Assembly: GCA_018673255.1 (NCBI GenBank)
Contig: JABHDC010000260.1
Location: 1 to 31,994, forward strand
Direction: 5' to 3'
DNA length: 31,994 nt
Source: Gemmatimonadota bacterium
GTDB lineage: Bacteria > Latescibacterota > UBA2968 > UBA8231
Shown piece after piece: positions 24,477-31,994 of the stretch. Positions within the stretch are counted from its first letter, which is position 1, and each line of letters begins with the position of its first letter. The notes beneath the pieces were generated by a model. That model was not told where the DNA came from, made no database searches, and was given only the letters and a program-made list of their open reading frames with translations. The position numbers and the translations under genes were made by a program.

Positions 24477-25397
24477 ATGTCAGCGACGGACACAGATCAG
24501 GACAGAATGAAGGGACTCTTCGGCTTGCTGCCGACGCCTTATCGAACCGATCTCGAGATCGACACGGATGATCTTCGGTCGCTCGCGGATTTCTGTTGTC
24601 GCTCGGGTCAGCACGGTATCGTGTGGCCGGTGATGGTGGGTGAATTCTACTTCCTCGGTGAAGCCGAGCGGATCGCTGCGCTGGATGAAGTCCTCGACGT
24701 GGTGGATTCCCGCCTGCCTGTGGTTTTCGGATGCTCGGGTGTGTCTGTGCCGCAGGTGCTGGAATTCGCTCGAGCCGCCGGTCGTGCCGGCGCGGATTCG
24801 GTGATCGCCATGGCGCCATCGCGCACAAACCAGGATGTCGCCATCGACATGTATCATCGTCTCGGTGATGCCTTCGATGGGCCCATTATGGTGCAGAATG
24901 CTGGTGGGTACGCCCCTCTGACAGGGACGCAGATCGCACAGCTGGTCGAGAAAGTGCCACACATCGATTACATCAAGGAAGAGCGTCAACCGGGTCCGCG
25001 CCACATCGCCGAGGTCAAGGAAATGGTGGGCGATCAGGTGAAGACGATCTTTGGTGGTGCGGGCGGACGCTTCTTGCCTGATGAGATGCGTCGTGGTGCC
25101 GACGGCTGCATGCCGGCATGCGAATTCGGTGACATCCTGGCGCGATTCTACGATCTGTGGTGGGCTGGCGACACCGATGGGGCTCGCGCTTTGCACCGAC
25201 GCGTCCTGCCGTTGATCAATCTGGAGAACCACGCTCTGTTCCGCCATATCCTGCAACGTCGTGGTGTGATGAAGTCGACGACGGAGCGTGCGCCGGGCCC
25301 TGAACTGGATGCGGACGACCGAGCGGAGATCTCCATCCTCCTCGAGGCGCTCGAAGAGGATGATGTTTGCGCCGAATACCCTTTCGGTGACGGTTGA
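24477..25397 (+). CDS. DapA/NAL-superfamily lyase or aldolase, substrate unknown
   Basis: 306 residues of the dihydrodipicolinate synthase/N-acetylneuraminate lyase family, class I aldolases of TIM-barrel fold. The Schiff-base lysine is K167 in DYIKEER. The segment GLLPTPYRTDLEIDTDDL and the region around VGEFYFLGEAERIA (equivalent to the G-x-x-GE motif) are family features. Two deviations suggest a substrate other than pyruvate plus aspartate semialdehyde: the usual YNxPxRT block reads VQNAGGYAP, so the catalytic Tyr is displaced or lost, and TTGE reads VMVGE. GAGAG lies just upstream of ATG 24477. Its TGA overlaps the ATG of the next gene, so the enzymes are coupled. Confidence 0.85.
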   Translation: MSATDTDQDRMKGLFGLLPTPYRTDLEIDTDDLRSLADFCCRSGQHGIVWPVMVGEFYFLGEAERIAALDEVLDVVDSRLPVVFGCSGVSVPQVLEFARAAGRAGADSVIAMAPSRTNQDVAIDMYHRLGDAFDGPIMVQNAGGYAPLTGTQIAQLVEKVPHIDYIKEERQPGPRHIAEVKEMVGDQVKTIFGGAGGRFLPDEMRRGADGCMPACEFGDILARFYDLWWAGDTDGARALHRRVLPLINLENHALFRHILQRRGVMKSTTERAPGPELDADDRAEISILLEALEEDDVCAEYPFGDG

Positions 25398-26887
25398 TGA
25401 CCGAGTCGGCCATGTTCGAAGAGCGTGATCTGTGGATCACGATGAATGACGGGATCCGTCTCGATACGACGGTCTGCACACCCGTCGGTGAGCAACCGGC
25501 GAAAGGATGGCCGGCGGTGCTGCTCATCCATGGCCATGGGGACACGGCCTGCAAGTTGAGTTGTCTGCCGCGCGCCCGCCGACTGGCAGAACGAGGGTAT
25601 CTGGCGGTGGCGTATTCGGTGCGGGGTCAGGGCGCCTCCGAAGGGCTCTGTTTCCACATGGGGCCGCGCGAACTGTATGATCTGCAGGATGTCATCGATT
25701 GGGTCCTGACCGATCTGCCCGTGCATCCTGATCGACTGGGCGTTGCCGGATCATCCCAAGGAGGCTGGCACAGTTACATGGCAGCCGCCCATCACGACCG
25801 TGTCGCCACGGTGGTCCCCGAGAACATCTTCACCGACTACGCCGAATTTGGCGTGATGAATGGTTGCCTCAATCGTTGGTTCCTGGCGCGAACGATGAAG
25901 CGTCACATTCTCACTGCCGGTTTCCAGGATCTGGCACGTCAGTGGGCGCTGTCGGGGGAGTGGGATCTGTTGCAGGAGTGGTTGCGGGATCGATCGCCGT
26001 TGCTGTTTGCCGAGCGTATCAAGTGCCCTGTCTTCATTCTGCACGGCTGGCACGATGTGGGCATGCCGCCGAATCAGACCCTGGCCATGTTCGAGCGTCT
26101 ACGAGGGCCGAAGAAGCTCTATCTCGGTGGCGGTGGGCACGATGGTCAGGATGATCCGTCGGCCTTGGCTGTCCGTGAGACACTGGTAGATCGGTGGCTC
26201 GATCACTGGCTCAAGGGCGAGGCCAATGGCATCATGGATGAAGAGCCGATCACCTGTGCCGTGCGTCCGGGGTGGGATCATATCGAGGTCGACTCCACGG
26301 CTCTGACAACCGACCTGAAATCGGTGTATCTGCACCACCCGGGGACGCTGGGTTGGGAGGCGCCGGTGACGACATCCGTGCCCTCGAATATCGTCAATGC
26401 ACCCATCGATGCCGGTTATGATCTGCGGGCAGCATTGCACGATGATATGGCGGGTGTCGAGGCGGCACTGCCACGGCTCGAGTGCTGCTTTGATACGGAT
26501 GCGGTAGAGGGCGATGTGATGATCCTGGGTGCTCCTGAATTTCGCCTACACCTGCTGCCGAATGGCCCCGCCTTCCAGGTGCATGCCGAGTTGTATGATG
26601 TATACGACGATCCGGATGGCGAACACGCGCGTCTGATCAGTCGAGGCCACTGTGGCACACGCACAGCCACACCGGGGAAGCACGTGCTGTTCGAGTTCGA
26701 GGGCGCTGCGATCGCTTACCGCCTTGCAGCGGGACACCGGTTGCGGCTGGTGGTGACCAACTGCAACAGCACCTTCGCCTATCCCTTTTTCCACAGTAGC
26801 TGCACGCGACTTTTCCACGATCCGGAGCGGGCCTCCTGTGTGGAGTTGCCTGTACGCGAACGTTCCGTCCACGACGTATCGGAGTGA
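25397..26887 (+). CDS. CocE/X-Pro dipeptidyl-peptidase-type alpha/beta hydrolase
   Basis: 496 residues from ATG 25397 (TGATG overlap with the lyase gene). The N-terminal hydrolase domain (about 8-290) has the triad S120 in GSSQGG, D220 in HGWHDVG and H248 in GGGGHDG, plus AYSVRGQGASEG, typical of the CocE/NonD family. The C-terminal part (about 300-496) is the jelly-roll domain found in PepX and cocaine esterase (FRLHLLPNGPAFQVHAELYDV, GHRLRLVVTNCN). No signal peptide is evident, so it is probably cytoplasmic. The family includes peptidases, esterases and acylases; the substrate cannot be read from sequence. It sits between a lyase and an acetyltransferase in a coupled trio, suggesting a small catabolic or detoxifying pathway. 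Confidence 0.85.
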   Translation: MTESAMFEERDLWITMNDGIRLDTTVCTPVGEQPAKGWPAVLLIHGHGDTACKLSCLPRARRLAERGYLAVAYSVRGQGASEGLCFHMGPRELYDLQDVIDWVLTDLPVHPDRLGVAGSSQGGWHSYMAAAHHDRVATVVPENIFTDYAEFGVMNGCLNRWFLARTMKRHILTAGFQDLARQWALSGEWDLLQEWLRDRSPLLFAERIKCPVFILHGWHDVGMPPNQTLAMFERLRGPKKLYLGGGGHDGQDDPSALAVRETLVDRWLDHWLKGEANGIMDEEPITCAVRPGWDHIEVDSTALTTDLKSVYLHHPGTLGWEAPVTTSVPSNIVNAPIDAGYDLRAALHDDMAGVEAALPRLECCFDTDAVEGDVMILGAPEFRLHLLPNGPAFQVHAELYDVYDDPDGEHARLISRGHCGTRTATPGKHVLFEFEGAAIAYRLAAGHRLRLVVTNCNSTFAYPFFHSSCTRLFHDPERASCVELPVRERSVHDVSE

Positions 26888-26895
26888 CAGCACCC

Positions 26896-28077
26896 ATGGC
26901 ACAGTTCACCACACCGCGGATCGCCCGCCTGGAAGAATTCGACGAAGCGATGGCATTCACGGACCGGGTCTTCCGCCCGGGACAGCGTGGCCGTCGAATC
27001 TTGCAGCGACAGTATCCGCACGTATACCGGGAGACCGCCGCCTTCGCTCGACGCCTGCTGCTGCTGCGTGACGCGGCGGCAGCTGATGCTCTGGTCGGCT
27101 GTGTGGGGATGCATCCGATGAAGCTGCGACTGGGAGCCGCCACGGTGAGCGCCAGTGGAATCGGTATCGTGGGGGCAGACCCTGACCGCCGCGGGGAGGG
27201 GATCATGACACGCCTGTTGGAGGACGCCCTGGTCCGCATGCGTGAGGCGGGCCACGTGATCAGTATCCTGGGTGGTGATCGTCAGCGATACGGTTGGTTC
27301 GGTTGGGAGAATGGGGGAATCCGGCATCGTTACACGCTCACCAGCCGGATGCTGGGGGCGCCAACGCCTGCCGAGCGCAGCCTGAGCCTGGAACGTTTTG
27401 ATCCCGATGACGCTGCAACAAGACGCAGGTTGCACGATCTGGATGCGGGCCGTGCCTATGGTGTGGAGCACGCCACCGGTGACGTGGCCCCGCTCTACCA
27501 CCGCGTGGGCCGTGAGGCCTGGGTGATCCGCGAGGGGAAACGTTTCGCCTGTCTCTGCCTGAGTGGCCCGCAGCGCCGGCCCCGGCCATACGAGACGATC
27601 GATGCCGCCCTCGGCGATCCGGAGTTGGTGATTTCCGGCCTTCGTTGTCTGATGGCCCGATTTCGGCGGCCACAACTGACGGCCCTGGCCGGCCCGAATA
27701 CCGAAGAGTCCGCCCTGTTCGACCCGTGGGCCGCCTCATGGAGCACAGACGATGACATGATGATCCGCATACTGGATCTGCCTGGCCTGGTGAGCCAGAT
27801 CGAGCCGGAAATGCGGCGTCTGCGTCGAGTGAGGGGAGTGAGGTTGCCTGACCTGCGACTGGAATTGACTGACCTGAATCAGATGGCGGTGTTGCCTGGT
27901 GGGGGGGCACGTCGTCGGCGACTGGCCCTGACTTCCACTCAGGCGGTACAGTGGCTGTTCGGATCGCGCCCTCTGGCGACGACGGGCCTTGCATCCAGTG
28001 TTGGAAAGGACATCATCGGCCCGTGGTCAGCCCTGCTGCCCCTGCCGCTGCATGTGCCGCCATTGCATCATATCTGA
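26896..28077 (+). CDS. Eis-like GNAT N-acetyltransferase
   Basis: About 393 residues from ATG 26896. A GTG at 26884 forms a GTGA overlap with the previous stop and would add four residues; either is possible. The first 150 residues hold a GNAT domain: GIGIVGADPDRRGEGIMTRL contains the acetyl-CoA motif (R-x-x-G-x-G type), and ILGGDRQRYGWFGWENGG follows. The length, a second degenerate GNAT-like half and the C-terminal LPLPLHVPPLHHI ending fit the large Eis-type acetyltransferases, which acetylate amines such as aminoglycosides or lysine side chains. The target here is unknown. Poly-G (27901-27907) lies late in the gene. It is the last gene of the coupled trio. Confidence 0.8.
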   Translation: MAQFTTPRIARLEEFDEAMAFTDRVFRPGQRGRRILQRQYPHVYRETAAFARRLLLLRDAAAADALVGCVGMHPMKLRLGAATVSASGIGIVGADPDRRGEGIMTRLLEDALVRMREAGHVISILGGDRQRYGWFGWENGGIRHRYTLTSRMLGAPTPAERSLSLERFDPDDAATRRRLHDLDAGRAYGVEHATGDVAPLYHRVGREAWVIREGKRFACLCLSGPQRRPRPYETIDAALGDPELVISGLRCLMARFRRPQLTALAGPNTEESALFDPWAASWSTDDDMMIRILDLPGLVSQIEPEMRRLRRVRGVRLPDLRLELTDLNQMAVLPGGGARRRRLALTSTQAVQWLFGSRPLATTGLASSVGKDIIGPWSALLPLPLHVPPLHHI

Positions 28078-28211
28078 GACGGGCATTTTCCCCCATGCCA
28101 GCGCCGTGCAGGTCGCTGGCAAATGGTTGCGGATCCTGTCGCGGTGGGGTTATGTTTCAGGAATCTGTCCAATCATGCCCAACTACAGCGTCTACAAGGA
28201 GTTATTCCGAT

Positions 28212-28835
28212 ATGCGATCGATCCAGTTGCACCAGGTGTTGGCCGTTCTGGCCATTGCCATTCTCGCCTGTGCCCCGAATGCCAGCCATGCCGACGTCAG
28301 TGCCTTCGTCGGCTCTGTCACCTTCGATGAGGAAGCTGATCTCGAGAACAGCCTCGGTGTGGGTCTGCGCTGGGGGAAGTCGAGTGGTGTCTTCGGTGGA
28401 GAAACGTCCCTGATGGTTGCCCGCCCCGAACGCACCTCGGCTGGCGAGTCGGTGACGGCCATCTTCTACGAAGGTCGTATCCTGGTGAACATCCCTGTGG
28501 GTGAGGTCATGCCTTTTATCGGCGTGGGTTTCGGCGCCATCACCACGACGTCGGCCGATATTCCTGGTGACTCAGACGCTGCTGCCACCGAAGCATTGGC
28601 GGCGATCTCTGATCTGCAGACGAATTCGGCCTTCTCCTATGGTGCCGGCGTGCGTTATGCCCTCAGTGATCGCATGGATGCCCGCTTCGACGTGCGCCAG
28701 TATCAGGTCTTGTCGGTGCAGAGCCTTGTCCAGAGTCGGATCGAAGAGGAAACTGGCATCGAGATTCCTGCATCTGTCAAGGAGAAGACTGTACAGCACA
28801 GTGAGTTGAGTGTCGGTGTCGTCATCCGCTTCTAG
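28212..28835 (+). CDS. Small outer-membrane beta-barrel protein
   Basis: 207 residues from ATG 28212, with AAGGAG at 28196-28201 ten bases upstream; the frame is open 261 bases further upstream, but that part overlaps the GNAT gene and lacks sense. A signal peptide (MRSIQLHQVLAVLAIAILA) ends near SHA-D (about 27). The mature chain alternates polar and hydrophobic residues over about eight strands (LGVGLRWGKSSGVFGG, EGRILVNIPVGEVMPFIGVG, FSYGAGVRYALSDRMDARFD) and ends in VGVVIRF, a C-terminal Phe typical of BAM substrates. It resembles OmpA/OmpW-type eight-stranded barrels. Sitting 63 bp before mlaE, it could be linked to lipid transport, but no sequence feature proves it. Confidence 0.75.
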   Translation: MRSIQLHQVLAVLAIAILACAPNASHADVSAFVGSVTFDEEADLENSLGVGLRWGKSSGVFGGETSLMVARPERTSAGESVTAIFYEGRILVNIPVGEVMPFIGVGFGAITTTSADIPGDSDAAATEALAAISDLQTNSAFSYGAGVRYALSDRMDARFDVRQYQVLSVQSLVQSRIEEETGIEIPASVKEKTVQHSELSVGVVIRF

Positions 28836-28898
28836 CGGATCTGACCAACCGTCGCTGCACCTGAATTGCTGGACAGCGACCCGAGGAAAGGGCAGCTG

Positions 28899-29702
28899 AT
28901 GGGGGTGCTGCTGGTACCGCTGCAGGCTCTTGGCCAACACGCCGAGGCCTTCGTCGTTGATGCTTGGCGTCTGTTCCGATTTTCGCTGGGCTCTTTGGCA
29001 GCCCTGAGCCGATTTCTCGGCCAACAGGGCTTCCGTGCGGCGGCACGCGTGACCATGCAGCAGGTCTATTTCACCGGCGTGGAAGCACTGCCATTCCTGG
29101 TGCTGCTGTCACTCCTGCTGGGATCGACCGTGATCGTCCAGGCACTGCCGCAGCTTCAGGAGGTGGGGGCCGCGGGCCTGATCGGCAAGATCCTCGTCAT
29201 CGTCATCGTGCGCGAACTGGGTCCGATTGTCACGGCCATGGTCGTGATCACGAGGTCGGGCACGGCGATGGCGGCGGAGATGGCGACCAACCGCATTACG
29301 GGGCAGGTGGAAGCCCTGGAAGCGATGGGGATCGATGTCTTCCACTACCTGATCGCGCCCCGTGTTCTGGGATCGATGATCGCCGTCTTCTGCATGGTCG
29401 TCGTATTCGATGTGATCGCTCTGGTGGGGGGCTTTCTCGTAGCCAGTATCCGCCTGACCATGCCCTTCTCGATGTACCTGCAGACGATTGTTGACACACT
29501 CGAACCACTGGATCTCTACATCAGCCTCAGCAAGGGGATTCTCTTCGGTCTCGTGATCAGCCTGTTCTCCTGTTACCACGGGTTGCGAGCACGGCGCGCA
29601 CCCTTCGAGGTGCCGATGGTGGCGCGAACGGGTGTGATCCAGGCCATGTTCTTCGTGTTTGTATCCAGCGCCGTGATTTCGGCGCTCTTCTATTGGATCT
29701 GA
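28899..29702 (+). CDS. mlaE: MlaE-family ABC transporter permease (lipid transport)
   Basis: 267 residues from ATG 28899, preceded by GAGGAAAGGG; a TTG at 28866 would add 11 residues. It is the inner-membrane permease of the MCE-type lipid transporter that moves phospholipids between the membranes. Family features: an amphipathic N-terminal helix, then five or six hydrophobic helices. The conserved block VRELGPIVTAMVVITRSGTA with AAEMATNRITGQVEALEAMG contains the coupling helix that contacts the ATPase. LGSMIAVFCMVVVFDVIALVGG and GILFGLVISLFSCYHGL follow. The length equals the usual 260 or so. It is followed 13 bp later by the ATPase gene and then the MCE protein gene, the common E-F-D order. 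Confidence 0.95.
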   Translation: MGVLLVPLQALGQHAEAFVVDAWRLFRFSLGSLAALSRFLGQQGFRAAARVTMQQVYFTGVEALPFLVLLSLLLGSTVIVQALPQLQEVGAAGLIGKILVIVIVRELGPIVTAMVVITRSGTAMAAEMATNRITGQVEALEAMGIDVFHYLIAPRVLGSMIAVFCMVVVFDVIALVGGFLVASIRLTMPFSMYLQTIVDTLEPLDLYISLSKGILFGLVISLFSCYHGLRARRAPFEVPMVARTGVIQAMFFVFVSSAVISALFYWI

Positions 29703-29715
29703 TGGATCCCATCGC

Positions 29716-30552
29716 ATGATCGATTTGACCGCTTCGCCGTTGATCGAGTTGCGCGACGTCACCCTCGATGTCGAAGGGCGACGTTTCCTGGATGGGGCCA
29801 ATCTGCGTGTGGATGCAGGGGAAACTCTGGTCGTGACCGGGGCACCCGGCTGCGGCAAGTCCTTCGTATTGAGACTCCTTCTGGCCCTTCCTGGAATGGG
29901 AGATATTCCTGTTTCATGCACAGGTGACGTCATCGTCGCCGGGCAGAATGTGTTCGATCTGACCGGCATTCACCTGCAGCATCTTCGTCGCCGAATTGGC
30001 TTCGTCATGCAGGGGGGGGGGCTGATCGAGAATATGGACGTCCGGCGGAATATCTCCCTGCCGATCCAGTATCACTATGGTGAAGCCCTTTCAGACAGCG
30101 GTCTGGCAGATCGCCGCTGCGATCAATTGCTGGATCGCTTCGGACTCAGCCATCTGGGCGCTGCCGGACTGCGTCCCGTGGCGCTGGCTCACGAGCAGCG
30201 CGTGTATGTCGCCCTGGCCCGGGCCATGGTTGCCGATCCCTTCCTGCTACTGCTTGACGATCCGGCCAGTGGCCTGCCGCCGATGTCGGCTCGACGGTTG
30301 TGCGAACACGCCTTTGGTGCCCCCTTGTTTGCCGATGCCTTACCGGAGGTCGAGAGGGTCACTACGCCGACACGCGTGGTGACGACAGCCGACCCTTCTC
30401 GCTATCTCGACCATGGCGACCGCTACATCCTGCTGGACCAGGGGACGTTGGTCGAGATAGGGAATCGGGTGGCGATCGAGACTTCCACAGACCCTCGTCT
30501 ATCCGGCCTGCTGCACACAACCGTGACGCCGCCGGTGGTGGACCATGCCTGA
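29716..30552 (+). CDS. mlaF: MlaF-like ABC ATPase with degenerate motifs
   Basis: 278 residues. Walker A is intact (GAPGCGKS, G42-S49) and the Q-loop Gln is Q99. Other ATPase motifs differ from the norm: the LSGGQ signature reads LAHEQ (157-161); Walker B is LLLLDD, so the catalytic Glu is Asp (D182); and the switch His after the last core strand is Thr (VVTTAD, T224). The rest of the fold and its position between mlaE and mlaD identify it as the MlaF-type subunit that powers the lipid transporter. It may hydrolyse ATP weakly. A run of ten G (30012-30021) covers the three Gly codons directly after Q99. Its 3' end overlaps mlaD by 8 bp. Confidence 0.85.
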   Translation: MIDLTASPLIELRDVTLDVEGRRFLDGANLRVDAGETLVVTGAPGCGKSFVLRLLLALPGMGDIPVSCTGDVIVAGQNVFDLTGIHLQHLRRRIGFVMQGGGLIENMDVRRNISLPIQYHYGEALSDSGLADRRCDQLLDRFGLSHLGAAGLRPVALAHEQRVYVALARAMVADPFLLLLDDPASGLPPMSARRLCEHAFGAPLFADALPEVERVTTPTRVVTTADPSRYLDHGDRYILLDQGTLVEIGNRVAIETSTDPRLSGLLHTTVTPPVVDHA

Positions 30553-31573
30553 TCCTGGCGAGAAACGTCTGCACGAGAGTTCCCTCGGCCACGTCCTGGT
30601 GGGACTGTTCGTCGTCGTCGTCTGCATTGGTTTCGGATGGTTGCTGATCGAATTGCGGTCGGGGCCGGAACGTTATTCCCTGATCGCCGAATTTGATGCC
30701 CTGGGTAACATCTCCGAGTCGACGCAGGTGAAGCTGCGCGGTTATACGGTGGGGCAGGTGGACGGCATCGAGTTCCAGCCCATACCGAAGGCAGGTGAGG
30801 CCTATTTCCTCGTCGAGATGGGCGTAACCAAGGGGGTACCCGTCCTCCAGGGGACGACGGCTGAGATTCGCGGATCGGGCCTGGTAGGTGAAGCCTTCAT
30901 CGAATTGGTCCCACCCGAGACGCCCACCGACATCCCCCTGCCGCCTGGCAGTCATCTTCAGGGGCAGAGCGATGCGGGGATGAAGACCCTCATCGCCCGG
31001 CTGACCGAGGCGGCCACGAAACTGGGTGGTGCCGGAGCATCGCTACGTGATGCGGGGATTGGTGACCGACTCACCGAACTGAATCGTGATGTCTCGCGGA
31101 TCGCCGACCAGATGGTCATTGTCGGTCAGAGTACCGACTCTCTGATGCACACGAGCCGCTCCCTTGTCGCGGATCTACAGCCGGCCCTGAAGCGGTCACT
31201 GGAGAGTGTCGAGAGAAGCATGGCGCAGGTCGCTGTGATCCTGTCACGCACCGATACGCTCGTGGCTTCGTCGGATGCCGAGATCCATGACGCGATCCAG
31301 TCCCTACAGCAGGTGGCCGAGCATCTGGAGTCTGTGCTGCAGCGCGTCGACGGGCTGATGGTCCGCAAGGAGGGGGAGATCGATTCCACCCTCAGCAATC
31401 TGCATCAGACGTCGCAGTCGCTGCGAGAATTGAGTGCCAATCCATTGAAAGCCGTCACCGGTCAGGGGAGCCGTGAGACGCGGGCCGACGCCTTCGATGT
31501 GTTGGTCGGTGAAGAGGATCGGGTAGAGGATCAAGTCGATGGTGTGGCGGACACCGTGCGGGAATCACCTTGA
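30545..31573 (+). CDS. mlaD: MlaD/MCE-domain lipid-transport protein
   Basis: 342 residues from ATG 30545, overlapping mlaF by 8 bp. One N-terminal membrane helix (about 17-37) anchors it in the inner membrane. An MCE domain follows (about 42-128): YSLIAEFDALGNISESTQVKLRGYTVG and PVLQGTTAEIRGSGLVGEAFIEL. The remainder (about 145-300) is a long heptad-rich helical region with many Leu/Ile/Val at regular spacing, longer than in E. coli MlaD (183 aa), ending in an acidic tail. MCE proteins form hexameric rings that carry lipids across the periplasm; the extended helix resembles the tunnel-type arrangement of PqiB/LetB-like or Mce1-like proteins (inference). Confidence 0.9.
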   Translation: MPDPGEKRLHESSLGHVLVGLFVVVVCIGFGWLLIELRSGPERYSLIAEFDALGNISESTQVKLRGYTVGQVDGIEFQPIPKAGEAYFLVEMGVTKGVPVLQGTTAEIRGSGLVGEAFIELVPPETPTDIPLPPGSHLQGQSDAGMKTLIARLTEAATKLGGAGASLRDAGIGDRLTELNRDVSRIADQMVIVGQSTDSLMHTSRSLVADLQPALKRSLESVERSMAQVAVILSRTDTLVASSDAEIHDAIQSLQQVAEHLESVLQRVDGLMVRKEGEIDSTLSNLHQTSQSLRELSANPLKAVTGQGSRETRADAFDVLVGEEDRVEDQVDGVADTVRESP

Positions 31574-31994
31574 CTCCGCATCGACCCCAGGGGGCGATTC
31601 GACAGTTGCGCGAGCAGCTTGTGGAGGCGCGACGTGACCATCGTCGTGAGACGGTGGAGGAGATTGTCACCGGTATTCGTGCCCTGGGTGCCCGTGGCTA
31701 TCGCTGCTGTGTCGTCGACTACGAGCGTTTTCGCACGGCGTGCTACGTACGCTTGCTGGGCTTCGAAGGAGATCGCATCAAGGCCGAAGTCGAATTCCCA
31801 ATCCGGCCGGGCCTGCGTGCCGTACAGTGGCTGCCCCTGTCCCATCTGGCCGACTACGACGAGACCGAACCTGACCAACTCCGAGAGATCTACGAGGAAC
31901 TGGGTGCCTATCTGAAACGGCGTGATGCGTCATTGGCTCGCCAGCGTCCACGTCCCTGCGGTGGCCCGGCCCTGCGGTCGTCTCGACCACCTCG
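31570..31994 (+). CDS. Unrecognised protein, cut by window end
   Basis: An open frame begins at TTG 31570, overlapping the mlaD TGA (TTGA), and runs to the window end without a stop; a GTG at 31621 is the main alternative start. The visible 141 residues begin with a basic helix (RQLREQLVEARRDHRRETV). A compact region follows (GYRCCVVDYERFRTACYVRLLGF... within 50-75, then VEFPIRPGLRAVQWLPL) and then an Arg/Pro-rich stretch. No signal peptide or membrane helix is seen, so it is probably cytoplasmic. I recognise no family. Overlap with mlaD implies a function tied to the MCE transporter. Confidence 0.6.
   Translation, partial: MTPHRPQGAIRQLREQLVEARRDHRRETVEEIVTGIRALGARGYRCCVVDYERFRTACYVRLLGFEGDRIKAEVEFPIRPGLRAVQWLPLSHLADYDETEPDQLREIYEELGAYLKRRDASLARQRPRPCGGPALRSSRPP

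Noticed and set aside
29109..29969. 286-codon minus-strand frame over mlaE/mlaF
   Set aside because: Antisense shadow of two well-supported transporter genes; His/Asp-rich low-complexity composition.

Overview
The window reads as GC-rich chromosomal DNA from a diderm (Gram-negative type) bacterium. An outer membrane is implied by an Omp85/BamA-like barrel, another small beta-barrel protein, MlaE/F/D-type lipid transport genes and several lipoproteins. The short primary-type sigma factor (283 aa, without a long region 1.1 insert) resembles those of the FCB/Gemmatimonadota-like lineages. I cannot name the organism; an uncultured lineage of that broad kind is my inference. GTG and TTG starts and 1-8 bp stop/start overlaps are common, and the coding is dense. 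I see no prophage, IS element, CRISPR array or plasmid functions.

Layout. 1-988: 3' part of a TIM-barrel-like protein of unknown function. 996-2223: consensus promoter, then an IscU/SufU-type Fe-S scaffold and a Mn-type superoxide dismutase. 2373-3824: KamA-family radical SAM aminomutase. 3883-8296: RNase Y with an added basic tail, an isolated NuoI-like 2[4Fe-4S] ferredoxin, Dxr, a two-helix membrane protein, a QueD/PTPS-family enzyme and an excisionase-type HTH protein. 8311-13586: lipoprotein, a hydroxyacyl-CoA dehydrogenase/enoyl-CoA hydratase fusion (stop/start overlap with the lipoprotein gene) and an AbfD/HpaB-superfamily protein. An SDR on the minus strand faces it.

14525-17621: a protein that appears to join FliG middle and C-terminal (flagellar switch) domains to one membrane helix and a FecR-like periplasmic domain, with no flagellar genes nearby; then a 475-bp leader rich in dyads and the sigma factor. 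17867-17942: tRNA-Asn(GUU) with a good terminator. 18019-24418 (minus strand): Omp85 protein, secreted beta-sandwich protein, OmpR-type regulator, histidine kinase and a spondin-repeat lipoprotein whose upstream region carries three perfect dyads. 24477-28077: tightly coupled trio of a DapA-superfamily lyase, CocE/PepX-type hydrolase and Eis-like GNAT. 28212-31994: small outer-membrane barrel, then mlaE, mlaF, mlaD homologues and an unrecognised gene cut by the window end.

The best candidate for something undescribed is the FliG-TM-FecR fusion at 14525-16294. Next are the AbfD-like protein that seems to lack its Fe-S ligands beside a HAD/ECH fusion, and the MlaF homologue with several altered ATPase motifs and a 10-G tract beside its Q-loop. 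All domain calls were made by eye; no database was searched.
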